NCBI GenBank assembly: GCA_902537845.1
Contig: CACBDC010000004.1
Location: 30,352 to 94,351 of the forward strand
Direction of reading: 5' to 3'
DNA length: 64,000 bases
Source of the DNA: an uncultured Pelagibacteraceae bacterium
GTDB taxonomy: Bacteria; Pseudomonadota; Alphaproteobacteria; Pelagibacterales; Pelagibacteraceae
In this document: in pieces, positions 25,304 to 34,777 of the stretch
Numbering within the stretch: position 1 is the first letter of the stretch
Layout of the letters: every line of letters starts with the position of its first letter
Program-made: the position numbers and the translations under genes
Notes under the pieces: generated by a model
Told to the model about the DNA's origin: nothing
Database searches by the model: none
The model's input: the letters and a program-made list of their open reading frames with translations, nothing else

Positions 25304-27783
25304 TGAGAGAAATCTTCAGTCTCTTCTCCAAAAGGCTTAAAAGAAAGTATAAGTTTTGGCAATAAAGTTAAAACTGATATCATAGCAAGTAGCATTGCTA
25401 TACCTGTAAAAATCCCAAAATATATTGTTGGAATAAAATTCGAAAGTATTAAAATTGAAAAACCAAAAACGATTGTTATAGAGGTATTAAGAATTGCTAT
25501 ACCAACAGTACTATGACATCTATCTAAAGTTTTATTATAATTCTTTATTTTTTTAAATTCATCTTTAAATCTATAGATATAATGAATACTATTATCTACA
25601 GCTATTCCAATTGTAATTGCAGCAATAGTTATAGTCATCATATCCAAAGGAATTCCCATTTTTCCGATAATACCGAGGATAAAAATTGCAGCAATAAAGT
25701 TTGGAACAACTCCTATAAGAGAAATTACTACGTTCCTAAATAGAACGAAAAACATTAAACAAATACCTAGCATTACTATACCTAGTGTAAGTATTTGTGA
25801 TTTAAATAAACTTTGAAGTAAATTGTTAAACAAAATCAATACTCCCGTTAACCTATATTCGTTTTTTTCAAATCCTAATTTTGTATTTAAGTCAGAGTTA
25901 ATCTTATTTATTAAATCATTTCTTCTTAAATCTTCTAAAGAGTCTTTTATCCTCACACTAATTCTTGCCTGATCTTTACTCACTGAAATATAAGGAGTAA
26001 CAATTTCCTTTTTAATAGTATCTGGAATTTTACTATAAAGCACTGCAATTTCTAAACTTTGTAGTTGTTTATCATTTAAGTCTTCCGCAACTCTTAATAT
26101 TGAACCAAATGACAAAACTTTTCCAATTTCTGGTAAAGAGTCTAAATAATCGTGAACTTTTATGATTTTATCCATTTTATCTCTAGTAAACCAATATTTT
26201 GCTTTATCCTCATTTGAGTCGTTATCTTCTTCCCACTCATCAAACTCATCATCATCTGATTTATCTTTTTGTTTTTTTGTTGGAAAGTTTAAGATAACGT
26301 TTAAAGGAGTAGTTCCGCCTAATTCATCATCAATTTTTTTCATACCTTTATAAATTTCGGTTTCTTTATCAAAATAATTTATAAAGCTATTCTCAACTTC
26401 AAGTTTAATGATACCTGATATACTATAAAAAATTATGAAAATAGTTGAACCATAAATTAAAATTTTATTTTTTTTTGTAAATGATCCTAACATTTTTGTA
26501 ATGAAAGATTTTTCAGTATCTTTAATATTAATTTCATTTTCTGTTGCAAGAGAGCTCATTAAAGAAGGTAATAATAAAAAAGTTACAAAAAATGAAACTA
26601 TTAAACCTAAAGTCATCATCCATCCAAAGTCAATTATTGGTTTTATTCCACTAAAAACTAAAGACAAAAATGCACAAATGGTAGTAAGCACAGTATAAAG
26701 AATCGGTAACATCATTTTTTTACTAGCTTCAATGATTGCTTCGCTCTTAGTGAATTCTTTAAATTCTTTTCTTAATTGTAGATATCTAACAGTAATATGT
26801 ATGTTCATTGCCATATTTAAAATTAACATCAAAGCAATAAAGTTTGATGAAATGACTGTGACTTTCCACCCAATTAACCCTAAAAGACCAATCATTATTA
26901 TTACCGAAGTTGCACATCCTAACAACGGCATGACAACCCATTTAATATTTCTAAAAATTAACCAAAGAGTTAAAATAATAAAAATGAATACACCGATCCC
27001 AAATACAATTATATCACTTTTTATGTAACCCATCATATCATCAGCAATCATCGGTATACCACCAAGGTGTATTTTGGCGTTTTCTCCATATTTGTTTATT
27101 ACATCTCTTATTTCGTTAATATTTTGGTGATTTCTAATATTATACAAATTTTTATATTCTTCGTATTCTTTTAAAAAATTTTTGTAATTAATCTTTTCTT
27201 CTCTGGATAATCCGTTATTTAAAGATTGATTAAAATAATTATCTTTAACTTTAATGTATTCTGCTAGTCTTTTGTCTTTTTTAAGATAAACTACTATTCC
27301 TGATGTTTTACCATCTTCGCTGATAACATAATTTTTATAAATAGGACTATTTATAATTTCTTCAAATCCTCTTTCTCTATCTATTTCAGGGTATGCTAAA
27401 GTTTTGTAGTTTTTCAATCTTTCCATCAAACTTTCATCAGTACTTTTCAAAAGAGGAACATCAATTACAGTTATAACACTGTCCACCCATGATAATTTTT
27501 CAATTTTTGATTTTAGCAATTGTAAATTTAGGATAGTTTCTTTTTTAGTAAAACTAGAAACTGGGGTATAAGTTAAAACTAAGAAATCTTTTGAACCATA
27601 AGTTTCATTCACTTCTCTTAAATATTTAAGATCTGGATCTCCCTCAAGCAATAATGCGTCCGACGAAGCATCCAAATTGAAATTTTTAGACTGATATACG
27701 CTAAATCCGATTAGAATTAATAAAAGAAAAAGAGTTATTTTCGAAAAATCTATGACTAATTTTTTGTAAATATTAGTAAGCAT
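25300..27783 (-). CDS. RND-superfamily exporter (MMPL/patched-like), 12 TM
   Basis: 827 aa inner-membrane protein with the RND two-halves plan: helix 1, a large periplasmic loop, helices 2-6 (GIGVFIFIILTLWLIFRNI, MPLLGCATSVIIMIGLLGLIGW), then helix 7, a second periplasmic loop and helices 8-12. VDNSIHYIYRFKDEF in helix 10 resembles the conserved RND/MMPL segment. Proteins of this type export lipids or hydrophobic compounds using the proton gradient; the substrate is not evident. The second periplasmic loop contains a very acidic stretch (KSDDDEFDEWEEDNDSNEDK), a possible cation-binding or partner-docking segment. Downstream on the same strand lie cvpA (4-bp overlap) and purF. Confidence 0.88.
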   Translation of the reverse strand: MLTNIYKKLVIDFSKITLFLLLILIGFSVYQSKNFNLDASSDALLLEGDPDLKYLREVNETYGSKDFLVLTYTPVSSFTKKETILNLQLLKSKIEKLSWVDSVITVIDVPLLKSTDESLMERLKNYKTLAYPEIDRERGFEEIINSPIYKNYVISEDGKTSGIVVYLKKDKRLAEYIKVKDNYFNQSLNNGLSREEKINYKNFLKEYEEYKNLYNIRNHQNINEIRDVINKYGENAKIHLGGIPMIADDMMGYIKSDIIVFGIGVFIFIILTLWLIFRNIKWVVMPLLGCATSVIIMIGLLGLIGWKVTVISSNFIALMLILNMAMNIHITVRYLQLRKEFKEFTKSEAIIEASKKMMLPILYTVLTTICAFLSLVFSGIKPIIDFGWMMTLGLIVSFFVTFLLLPSLMSSLATENEINIKDTEKSFITKMLGSFTKKNKILIYGSTIFIIFYSISGIIKLEVENSFINYFDKETEIYKGMKKIDDELGGTTPLNVILNFPTKKQKDKSDDDEFDEWEEDNDSNEDKAKYWFTRDKMDKIIKVHDYLDSLPEIGKVLSFGSILRVAEDLNDKQLQSLEIAVLYSKIPDTIKKEIVTPYISVSKDQARISVRIKDSLEDLRRNDLINKINSDLNTKLGFEKNEYRLTGVLILFNNLLQSLFKSQILTLGIVMLGICLMFFVLFRNVVISLIGVVPNFIAAIFILGIIGKMGIPLDMMTITIAAITIGIAVDNSIHYIYRFKDEFKKIKNYNKTLDRCHSTVGIAILNTSITIVFGFSILILSNFIPTIYFGIFTGIAMLLAMISVLTLLPKLILSFKPFGEETEDFSQ

Positions 27784-27837
27784 GTTAATACTTCAGATAT
27801 ATCTTAATATTTTTATAACTAAAGAAAAAAACTAAGA

Positions 27838-29265
27838 CTAATTTTTGTTCAAATCTTTAAATTTTGTGTAAATACCCTCAAACTCAACTTTTACTGTTCC
27901 AGTAGGACCATGTCTTTGTTTACCTAAAATTATATCCGCAAGCCCATTCACGTCATTCATTTTTGACTGCCACTCAGCGTGCTCTATTGATCCCAATTTT
28001 GGCTGTTTTCTCTCTAAGTAATATGCCTCTCTGTAAACAAACATTACTACATCTGCGTCTTGCTCAATAGATCCAGACTCCCTCAAATCAGCAAGTTGTG
28101 GTTGTTTATCGTCCCTTTGTTCAACAGCTCTTGAAAGCTGTGATAAAGCTAAAACTGGAACCGAAAGTTCTTTTGCAAGAGCTTTAAGGCCTTGAGTGAT
28201 CTCTGAAATTTCTTGCACTCTTCCATCATTTTTATTAGAGCTTGATCTCATAAGCTGAATATAGTCAACAACAATCAAACTCAATCCAAATAATCTTTTA
28301 ATTCTACGAGCTCTATTGCTCAGAGTGGCAATAGTTATTGCTGGAGTTTCATCAATGTACAACGGTAGATTATAAATGTTTCTTGATGTTTCAATATATC
28401 TGTTAATTTCATCTTCTGTAACTTTTCCTCTTCTGATATCGTCTGATCTAATTTTTGCTTGTTCTGATAAAATTCTTGTTGATAATTGTTCTGAGGACAT
28501 TTCTAAAGAAAAAAAAGCTACAGAAGATTTTTCTTCAAGCTTTATTATGTGTTGGGCCGCATTATAGGCAATATTTGTAGCTAAAGCCGTTTTACCCATA
28601 GAGGGTCTACCAGCTAAAATTATTAAATCCGATTTGTGTAAACCTCCTAATTTTTCATCAAGATCTGTAAGTCCAGTTGGCACACCAACTATACCCTGAT
28701 CACTTTGCATAGCCATAGTGGCCATTTGGATAGTTTGATCTAAAGCCTGATTAAATTTTAAAAATGATTGTGAAAAAGTTCCTCTCTCAGCTAAATCAAA
28801 GAGAGATTTTTCTGTGTCTTCAATAATATTTTCGGCGTTTTGTTCTTGAGAATTTGCGTTTAAAGTATCATTCGATAATTTATCTGAAATTTGAACTAAT
28901 TCTCGTCTAAGATACATCTCGTGTATAATTTTTGCGTAATCAATAGCTTGTTTTGAAGAACCGGAGAATCTAGTCAATTTAACCAGGTACTCTGTGCCTC
29001 CAACTTCATTTAGCATGTTGTCTTTTTCAAAAAAATTTTTTAGAGTTATTGGATTTGCAATCATTCCTTTGTTATTCAAATTTTCAATTACTTCATATAT
29101 TTTGATGTGAGCAGGGTCGTAAAAAATCGAAGAATTAACAATAGTTGAGATTTCATCAATTATATCGTTATTCACTAGAATTGAGCCTATTAATGCTTGT
29201 TCAGCCTCTAAATTACAAGGTTGTTTATTTTCATTATTAGTTTGAAGAGGTTTTATTTCTTTCAC
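27838..29265 (-). CDS. dnaB: Replicative DNA helicase DnaB
   Basis: 475 aa hexameric 5'-3' helicase that drives the replication fork. The N-terminal helical domain begins PCNLEAEQALIGSILVNNDIID. The RecA-like C-terminal domain has Walker A AGRPSMGKTALA (about residue 208), Walker B LIVVDYIQLMRS, and the DnaB motif 4 DLRESGSIEQDADVVMFVYREAYY. Near full length for the family (E. coli 471). No intein is present. Located upstream of rplI on the same strand, with 72 bp between them; dnaB next to rpsF-rpsR-rplI is a very common arrangement. Confidence 0.98.
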   Translation of the reverse strand: MKEIKPLQTNNENKQPCNLEAEQALIGSILVNNDIIDEISTIVNSSIFYDPAHIKIYEVIENLNNKGMIANPITLKNFFEKDNMLNEVGGTEYLVKLTRFSGSSKQAIDYAKIIHEMYLRRELVQISDKLSNDTLNANSQEQNAENIIEDTEKSLFDLAERGTFSQSFLKFNQALDQTIQMATMAMQSDQGIVGVPTGLTDLDEKLGGLHKSDLIILAGRPSMGKTALATNIAYNAAQHIIKLEEKSSVAFFSLEMSSEQLSTRILSEQAKIRSDDIRRGKVTEDEINRYIETSRNIYNLPLYIDETPAITIATLSNRARRIKRLFGLSLIVVDYIQLMRSSSNKNDGRVQEISEITQGLKALAKELSVPVLALSQLSRAVEQRDDKQPQLADLRESGSIEQDADVVMFVYREAYYLERKQPKLGSIEHAEWQSKMNDVNGLADIILGKQRHGPTGTVKVEFEGIYTKFKDLNKN

Positions 29266-29340
29266 AAATTAAAATATATGTAAAAGATCTGCTTCTTAAA
29301 GCAAAAAGTTACACACTATTTTTTGCACTCTGTGGAAAAG

Positions 29341-29799
29341 TTATTTAGACTGTATCTTATCAATTTTAACTGAGATAATTGCCTTTACTTCAGAATGAAA
29401 ATTAACCTCAACTTTAAAAATTCCTATTTTATTTAATTCATCTTTCAAAATAATCTGAGAAGGGCTGACATCTGCACTAGTTTTATCCTTGATCAAATTT
29501 GTAATTTCTTTAGGTTTTATTGAGCCATATAATTCACCGTTTTCTTTACTCTCTTTTATAAATGTAAAAGATTTGCCATGTATAATTTTAGCTATACTTT
29601 TATACTTGTTCTTGATTTCTACATTTTTTTTAATTAATTGATCTTTCTTTTTGTTAACTAATTCTAAATTTTCCTTACTAAATCTTAAAGCTTTTCCTTT
29701 TTTAAGAAGAAAGTTTCTTCCATAGCCATTTTTTACGGTTACTTTATCTCCAATATTCCCTAAGTTTAACACGTTTTCTAGTAGAATTATTTCCATCAA
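29341..29799 (-). CDS. rplI: 50S ribosomal protein L9
   Basis: 152 aa. Two-domain protein joined by a long helix. The N-terminal rRNA-binding domain is MEIILLENVLNLGNIGDKVTVKNGYGRNFLLKKGKAL, followed by a Lys-rich linker helix and the C-terminal domain LYGSIKPKEITNLI...IGIFKVEVNFHSEVKAIISVKI. The track starts with MMEI; the second Met is the usual first residue, so the true start may be 29796. It overlaps rpsR by 4 bp in the S6-S18-L9 operon. Confidence 0.97.
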   Translation of the reverse strand: MMEIILLENVLNLGNIGDKVTVKNGYGRNFLLKKGKALRFSKENLELVNKKKDQLIKKNVEIKNKYKSIAKIIHGKSFTFIKESKENGELYGSIKPKEITNLIKDKTSADVSPSQIILKDELNKIGIFKVEVNFHSEVKAIISVKIDKIQSK

Positions 29800-30068
29800 A
29801 TAAGTCCTAATATTTTTGCTTTTTTTATCTCTCTAGTCAATTTTTTTTGTTTACTAAATGAAACAGAAGTTATTTTTGATGAAATAATTTTACCATTATC
29901 TGAAACATATTTTTTTAATAGACCGATATTCTTGTAATCAACAATAGGAGCATTTTTTACTGAAAGAGGGCATTTTCTTGAAAACCTCGAGTCACTCTTT
30001 TGAAATAAACTAAGCTTATTTAAAGAATTTGTTCCTCTCTTTTTTAAGTTTTTATTTTTTCTTTTCAT
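29796..30068 (-). CDS. rpsR: 30S ribosomal protein S18
   Basis: 90 aa. Basic N-terminal extension, then the family core APIVDYKNIGLLKKYVSDNGKIISSKITSVSFSKQKKLTREIKKAKILGLI, which binds S6 on the 30S platform. A single Cys (KCPLSV) precedes the core, so a zinc site is not formed. It lies 5 bp after rpsF and overlaps rplI by 4 bp. Confidence 0.97.
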   Translation of the reverse strand: MKRKNKNLKKRGTNSLNKLSLFQKSDSRFSRKCPLSVKNAPIVDYKNIGLLKKYVSDNGKIISSKITSVSFSKQKKLTREIKKAKILGLI

Positions 30069-30073
30069 ATAAT

Positions 30074-30397
30074 TTATTTAGTTTTAGAAAAAAATTCGTT
30101 TTTAGTGTCTAGTTTTTTATATTTAACTGTTAGGTGTCTTATTATTGAGCTATCAATATTTATTTTTTTTCTTATTTCATCTAGCGTTAATTTGTTCCCC
30201 TCAAATTTATAGTGAATAAAAAAACCCTTTTTAAAATTTTTTATTTTATTAGCTAAATTTAATAGACCCCATTCCTCAATCTTAACAACTTTCCCTGAGG
30301 AGCTGTTTATAAGTTTGTTATATTTATCCTTGATATTTTTAATTTCATTTTCTGCTAAATCTTGTTTAACAACTAATGTATTTTCGTAATAAGCCAT
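30074..30397 (-). CDS. rpsF: 30S ribosomal protein S6
   Basis: 107 aa, the first gene of the S6-S18-L9 operon. The ferredoxin-like fold of S6 is recognised by AYYENTLVVKQDLAENEIKNI, KIEEWGLLNLANKIKNFKKGFFIHYKFEG and the C-terminal SSIIRHLTVKYKKLD. The acidic C-terminal tail seen in E. coli, target of glutamylation, is absent. The operon promoter should lie in the 105-bp divergent spacer shared with fabD. No S6:S18-binding leader structure was identified by eye. Confidence 0.97.
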   Translation of the reverse strand: MAYYENTLVVKQDLAENEIKNIKDKYNKLINSSSGKVVKIEEWGLLNLANKIKNFKKGFFIHYKFEGNKLTLDEIRKKINIDSSIIRHLTVKYKKLDTKNEFFSKTK

Positions 30398-30502
30398 ATA
30401 TATCGCGATAGTTACTTAATTTTAATTATTTATAAAAATTGCTTTATACTATAAAGATCAATTATATCAATACTAATAATTATTATAATAAACTAATAAA
30501 AT

Positions 30503-31444
30503 ATGAGTGCTTTACTATTTCCAGGTCAAGGTTCACAGATAGTCGGAATGGGATCAGAATTTTATGAAAAATTTGACCTAGTGAAAGATATATTTAAATT
30601 AGCAGATAAAAAACTCAATTATCCTATTTCTAAAATGATATTAGAGGGACCAGAAGGCGATCTGCAGTTAACAAAAAATACACAACCAGCAATTTTAATA
30701 GTAAGTTTCTCTATTTTTAAAGTTTTAAAAGAAGAATTTGGGTTTGATTTCAAAAATTTTAAATTTTTTGCAGGACATTCTTTAGGGGAATATAGCGCAC
30801 TAGTTTGCTCGAACGCACTTAATTTCGAAGATGCTTTATACTTATTACATGAAAGAGGAAAGGCTATGCAAGAAGCTGTTCCAGTTGGAAAAGGATCCAT
30901 GATTGCAGTTCTTGGTTTGAGTATTGAAGAGGTCGAGAGTTTAATTAGTGTTTCAAACGAAGTAGAAGGAGTTTGCGAAATAGCAAATGACAATGCCAAT
31001 GGACAAATAATTATTAGTGGAGAATTAAAAAAAGTTCTTAAATTTAATGAAATTTTAAAATCAAAAAAAGTTAAAACTATTCCATTAAAAGTCAGCGCAC
31101 CTTTTCATTGTTCATTAATGAAACCTGCGGCAAATACAATGAGTAAAAAAATTAATGATACAATCTTTAATCAACCAACACATAAAATTATAACAAATGT
31201 GAATGCCCAAGCTGAAAGTAAACCAGAAAATCTTAAAAAATTTCTTATTGATCAAATTTTTTCTACAGTGAAATGGAGAGAAAGTATAATTGAAATGGCT
31301 AATTTAGGAGTTAAAAACTTTGTGGAGATCGGTCCTGGAAAAGCTTTAACTGGAATGGTTAAAAGAACAATAAAGAATGTAAATACCTTTTCAATTAATT
31401 CAATAACTGATATTGAAAGCTTAAAAAATGAATTTAAAAGATAA
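30503..31444 (+). CDS. fabD: Malonyl-CoA:ACP transacylase
   Basis: 313 aa cytoplasmic enzyme moving malonyl from CoA to acyl carrier protein. LLFPGQGSQIVGMG at the start, the nucleophile Ser in FAGHSLGEYSALV (about 90-102), the active-site His in SAPFHCSLMKPA (about 199-210) and FVEIGPGKALTGMVKR near the end are all conserved. First gene of fabD-fabG-acpP, with a 17-bp overlap with fabG. Divergent from the ribosomal operon. Confidence 0.97.
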   Translation: MSALLFPGQGSQIVGMGSEFYEKFDLVKDIFKLADKKLNYPISKMILEGPEGDLQLTKNTQPAILIVSFSIFKVLKEEFGFDFKNFKFFAGHSLGEYSALVCSNALNFEDALYLLHERGKAMQEAVPVGKGSMIAVLGLSIEEVESLISVSNEVEGVCEIANDNANGQIIISGELKKVLKFNEILKSKKVKTIPLKVSAPFHCSLMKPAANTMSKKINDTIFNQPTHKIITNVNAQAESKPENLKKFLIDQIFSTVKWRESIIEMANLGVKNFVEIGPGKALTGMVKRTIKNVNTFSINSITDIESLKNEFKR

Positions 31445-32159
31445 AAAAGTTTTGATTACAGGTGCCACGGGGGGGATAGGTAGCAGTCTTTTAAAAAAAT
31501 TCAACGGTCTGGGTTCCACAATTGTTGCAACAGGAACAAATGAAAATAAGCTCAATAATATCAAGGAGAAGTTTCCTGCCATTCATGTTGAAAAATTTCA
31601 ATTAAGCGATCACAGCAAGATTGAGGACTTTATTGAAAAAATAGATAAGCAACTTGGCGGATTAGATATTTTAGTAAACAATGCTGGTATCACACTTGAT
31701 AATTTAGCTATCAGATTAACTCAGGATAATTGGAAAAAAGTATTAGACATTAATTTAACGTCAAGTTTTTTGATGTGTAAATTTGCTATTAAGAAGATGT
31801 TAAAAAGAAAAACAGGAAAGATAATAAATATTACTTCAATTGTTGGTCATACAGGAAACCTGGGTCAAGCAAACTACGCAGCGTCTAAAGCTGGAATAAT
31901 TGCTTTTTCAAAAAGTTTAGCTATAGAATATGCAAAAAAAAATATTAATATAAATTGTGTATCACCTGGTTTTATTAAAACTGATATGACCGATAAAATT
32001 AGCGAAGAATTTAAAAAAACATTAATTAGCAAGATACCATCTGGAAATTTAGGAACAGGGGAAGATGTTTCAAATTGTGTGGCTTTTCTCGCCTCTGACA
32101 TGGCAAATTATATTAACGGAGAAACTATACATGTAAATGGTGGGATGTATATGTCTTGA
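31428..32159 (+). CDS. fabG: 3-oxoacyl-ACP reductase
   Basis: 243 aa short-chain dehydrogenase that reduces 3-oxoacyl-ACP with NADPH. The Rossmann loop TGATGGIGS (about residues 11-19), NNAGITLDN, the catalytic Ser in NITSIVGHTGN and Tyr-x3-Lys in YAASKAG are in order, and the C-terminal NGETIHVNGGMYMS is typical of FabG. The ATG lies inside fabD (17-bp overlap). A good Shine-Dalgarno for the next gene, acpP, lies in the 52-bp gap that follows. Confidence 0.97.
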   Translation: MNLKDKKVLITGATGGIGSSLLKKFNGLGSTIVATGTNENKLNNIKEKFPAIHVEKFQLSDHSKIEDFIEKIDKQLGGLDILVNNAGITLDNLAIRLTQDNWKKVLDINLTSSFLMCKFAIKKMLKRKTGKIINITSIVGHTGNLGQANYAASKAGIIAFSKSLAIEYAKKNININCVSPGFIKTDMTDKISEEFKKTLISKIPSGNLGTGEDVSNCVAFLASDMANYINGETIHVNGGMYMS

Positions 32160-32211
32160 CAATTCTATTTAATAATTTAATAAGAATTTAAACATACTAA
32201 GAAAGGATTTC

Positions 32212-32451
32212 ATGTCAGAAGATATCAAAGGAAAAATAAAGAAAATAGTTGCCGATCATTTAGGTATAGAAGAAGAAAAAGTAACTGAAGAAGCTAGTTT
32301 TATAGATGATTTAGGTGCAGATAGTTTAGATACCGTAGAATTAGTAATGGCCTTCGAGGAAGAATTTGGATCTGAAATATCAGATAGCGAAGCTGAAAAA
32401 ATTTTAACGGTTGGGGACGCAATAAAGTTTATAGAAAGCAAAGCCAGTTAA
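32212..32451 (+). CDS. acpP: Acyl carrier protein
   Basis: 79 aa acidic carrier of acyl chains in fatty acid synthesis. The 4'-phosphopantetheine attachment Ser is in the classic [19 protein letters not shown] (about Ser38). A strong Shine-Dalgarno (AAGAAAGGAT) sits 4 bp before the ATG, matching the high expression of this protein. The usual next gene fabF is absent; gmk follows 16 bp downstream. Confidence 0.98.
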   Translation: MSEDIKGKIKKIVADHLGIEEEKVTEEASFIDDLGADSLDTVELVMAFEEEFGSEISDSEAEKILTVGDAIKFIESKAS

Positions 32452-32467
32452 TTTAATTAAAATATAT

Positions 32468-33058
32468 ATGAGTCATGATAAAAACATCATGGTCATTCTT
32501 TCCTCTCCGTCTGGAGCAGGCAAAACTACTTTAACAAAAAAAATTCAACAAAAATATCCTAGTTTTAAAATTTCAGTTTCACATACTACTAGATCTCCCA
32601 GGTCAAACGAAGTCGATGGTGTTGATTATCACTTCATCTCAAAAAAAGAGTTCGAGCAAATGATTGAACAAAAAAAATTTTATGAATTTGCAAAAATATT
32701 TGATAATTATTATGGAACTTTAAAAGAAAGTGTAGATGAAACAATACTTCAAAATGATATTCTTTTTGATATTGATTGGCAGGGAACAAAACAATTATCT
32801 CAGTTCAAAAATCTTAATTTAATAAAAATATATTTAACTACAAATAATAAAATAGAGCTAAAAAAAAGATTAATAAAAAGAAATCAAAATACTTTAAAAG
32901 AAGTAGAAAGAAGGCTCAACTCTTTTGATGAAGATATCAAACATTGGAATGATTATGATTATATAATTATTAATAAAAACCTTGATGTTTGTTTTAAACA
33001 AATTGAAACTATAATTTTAAGCAATAAAACATTCAACCCTTCTCAAATAATTCAGTAA
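32468..33058 (+). CDS. gmk: Guanylate kinase
   Basis: 196 aa enzyme phosphorylating GMP to GDP. The P-loop SSPSGAGKTTL (about residues 12-22), the GMP-binding SHTTRSPRSNEVDGVDYHFIS with conserved Arg and Tyr, and DIDWQGTKQL are standard. The C-terminal lid region RLIKRNQNTLKEVERRL is present. Located 16 bp after acpP, where many proteobacteria have fabF and mltG in between. Its last 26 bp overlap the 3' end of rsmA on the opposite strand. Confidence 0.96.
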   Translation: MSHDKNIMVILSSPSGAGKTTLTKKIQQKYPSFKISVSHTTRSPRSNEVDGVDYHFISKKEFEQMIEQKKFYEFAKIFDNYYGTLKESVDETILQNDILFDIDWQGTKQLSQFKNLNLIKIYLTTNNKIELKKRLIKRNQNTLKEVERRLNSFDEDIKHWNDYDYIIINKNLDVCFKQIETIILSNKTFNPSQIIQ

Positions 33059-33818
33059 TTTTGTAGTAAGTTTCTGGACTTAATTCTGAGGGTCTTAACA
33101 TAAGATTTAAATTAGAAATTCTTTTTAACTTTTTTTTATTTAACACTTTATTAATAGTTTTATTGATCATTTTCCTTTTATTTGAAAAAAAAATATTAGT
33201 AATTTTCTCTAAATTCTCTATCTTTTTAAGATTGTAAGAAAGATTTTTTTTTGATTTGAAATGTAGCACTGTAGAAATAATTTTAGGTTTTGGAAAAAAA
33301 CAATTGGGAGAAACAGAAAATTTTTTTATAAATTTAAGCCTATAATTTGTCAATATTGATAATCTACCATAGCTCTTTGATGGAAATATTCCTATTATTT
33401 TATCAGCCAATTCTTTTTGAAACATAAAAATTATATCACTAATCTCCTGTGGCCCCTTACAACATTTCAAAATTTTTACGTGAATTTGAGATGATATATT
33501 ATAAGGCAGGTTTCCAAAAATAATTAAGTTTTTTTCTTTAATTTTTTTCATATCAAATTTAAGAATATCCGAGTTAAATATTTTGATGTTCTTATCGTTA
33601 GAATATCGTAATTTTAACTCATTAAATAAATCAAAATCTTTTTCTATTAACGTTAATGATTTTGGTTTTTTTTTTAAGATCTCAACAGTTAAAGCACCTT
33701 TTCCTGGACCAATTTCTACTACATTTCTATCAAAGATTGTTTCTAAATTAACAATTTTATTAATTATATTTTTATCGATTAAAAAATTTTGGCCAAGAGA
33801 TTTTTTTGCGTAATTCAT
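33033..33818 (-). CDS. rsmA: 16S rRNA adenine dimethyltransferase (KsgA)
   Basis: 261 aa SAM-dependent enzyme that dimethylates two adjacent adenines near the 3' end of 16S rRNA. AKKSLGQNFLIDKNIINKIV begins the protein; the SAM loop is VVEIGPGKGALTVEIL (about residues 35-50), and the catalytic motif IFGNLPYNISSQIHVKIL follows at about 100-117. FMFQKELADKII and FFPKPKIISTVLHF are also typical. A Lys/Asn-rich C-terminal domain closes the protein. It shares 4 bp with pdxA upstream on the minus strand. Confidence 0.97.
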   Translation of the reverse strand: MNYAKKSLGQNFLIDKNIINKIVNLETIFDRNVVEIGPGKGALTVEILKKKPKSLTLIEKDFDLFNELKLRYSNDKNIKIFNSDILKFDMKKIKEKNLIIFGNLPYNISSQIHVKILKCCKGPQEISDIIFMFQKELADKIIGIFPSKSYGRLSILTNYRLKFIKKFSVSPNCFFPKPKIISTVLHFKSKKNLSYNLKKIENLEKITNIFFSNKRKMINKTINKVLNKKKLKRISNLNLMLRPSELSPETYYKITELFEKG

Positions 33819-34777
33819 CTCCCAAATTTATTTATAAAAGAAATACATTTTTCTAGACTCAAAGTATTAGCTTTATTTTTTCTAATTAAATTTTTTGCAA
33901 CACCGTGATCAGGGGATACTCTAAGATATTTTAAACCAAGCGTAACATTAATAGCATCAAATTTAAAAATTGTTTTAAAAGGGGCTAAGACTTGATCATG
34001 ATACATACCGATAATAATGTCATAATTTTTGTAATCTTTAATAAAAACTGTATCAGCTACAAGAGGACCATTAATTTTAATTCCTAATTTTTTTATCTTT
34101 TGTATTACAGGTATAATCAATCTTTTTTCTTCTGATTCTTTTCTTAATTCAGCATTATGTGGATTAAGTCCTAACATACCTAATCTAGGTTTTTTTTTAA
34201 AATTTTTTTTGAACCAGCTATTAAGAGTTTTTATCTTATTAATAATAACTTCTTTTTTTAAATTTTTAGAAATATTTTTTATGTCTACATGCGTTGTAAT
34301 TGGAGTCACTGCAAAATTATTATTCCTTATGAGCATTACTTCAGATTTATTTTTTAATCCACACATAGTTGCTAAAAACTCGGTTACACCAAAATTTTTT
34401 TTATTTATAAGTTTTTTATCAATTGCACAGTTGATAATTCCTTTAACGTCATTTCCTAAGGCTAAATTGTGGGCTAATTTAAGTGAGGAAATTACAAATT
34501 TTGAAGTGTTTTTATTAGGAATATTAAAAGAGTCATTAAATTTCAAATCAACATTTAAAACTTTTAAATTTTTGCTTTTGAAATTAATGTTAATATTGTT
34601 TATTTTTTCAATCTTTACTGAGTATTTTAACTTTTTAAACTGATCAATAAGTAAGTTATAATTTGAAATTAAAACTACCTTTTTTTTTAAATTATTATTG
34701 ATCTTTTTCCAAACTTTAAAAATTAGCTCTGAATTTATGCTATTTGGGTCGCCTGTTAATATCAAAATTTTTTTCAT
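33815..34777 (-). CDS. pdxA: 4-hydroxythreonine-4-phosphate dehydrogenase
   Basis: 320 aa enzyme of the DXP-dependent pyridoxal phosphate pathway. Opens with ILTGDPNSINSELIFKVW (family: GDPxGIGPE, here changed to GDPNSINSE). The metal-binding histidines are present in ITTHVDIK, GMYHDQVLAPFKT and SPDHGVAKNL. The region that binds the substrate phosphate near the start is therefore unusual, but catalytic metal ligands are intact, so it is probably active. pdxA next to surA, lptD and rsmA is the standard proteobacterial order. Confidence 0.94.
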   Translation of the reverse strand: MKKILILTGDPNSINSELIFKVWKKINNNLKKKVVLISNYNLLIDQFKKLKYSVKIEKINNININFKSKNLKVLNVDLKFNDSFNIPNKNTSKFVISSLKLAHNLALGNDVKGIINCAIDKKLINKKNFGVTEFLATMCGLKNKSEVMLIRNNNFAVTPITTHVDIKNISKNLKKEVIINKIKTLNSWFKKNFKKKPRLGMLGLNPHNAELRKESEEKRLIIPVIQKIKKLGIKINGPLVADTVFIKDYKNYDIIIGMYHDQVLAPFKTIFKFDAINVTLGLKYLRVSPDHGVAKNLIRKNKANTLSLEKCISFINKFGR

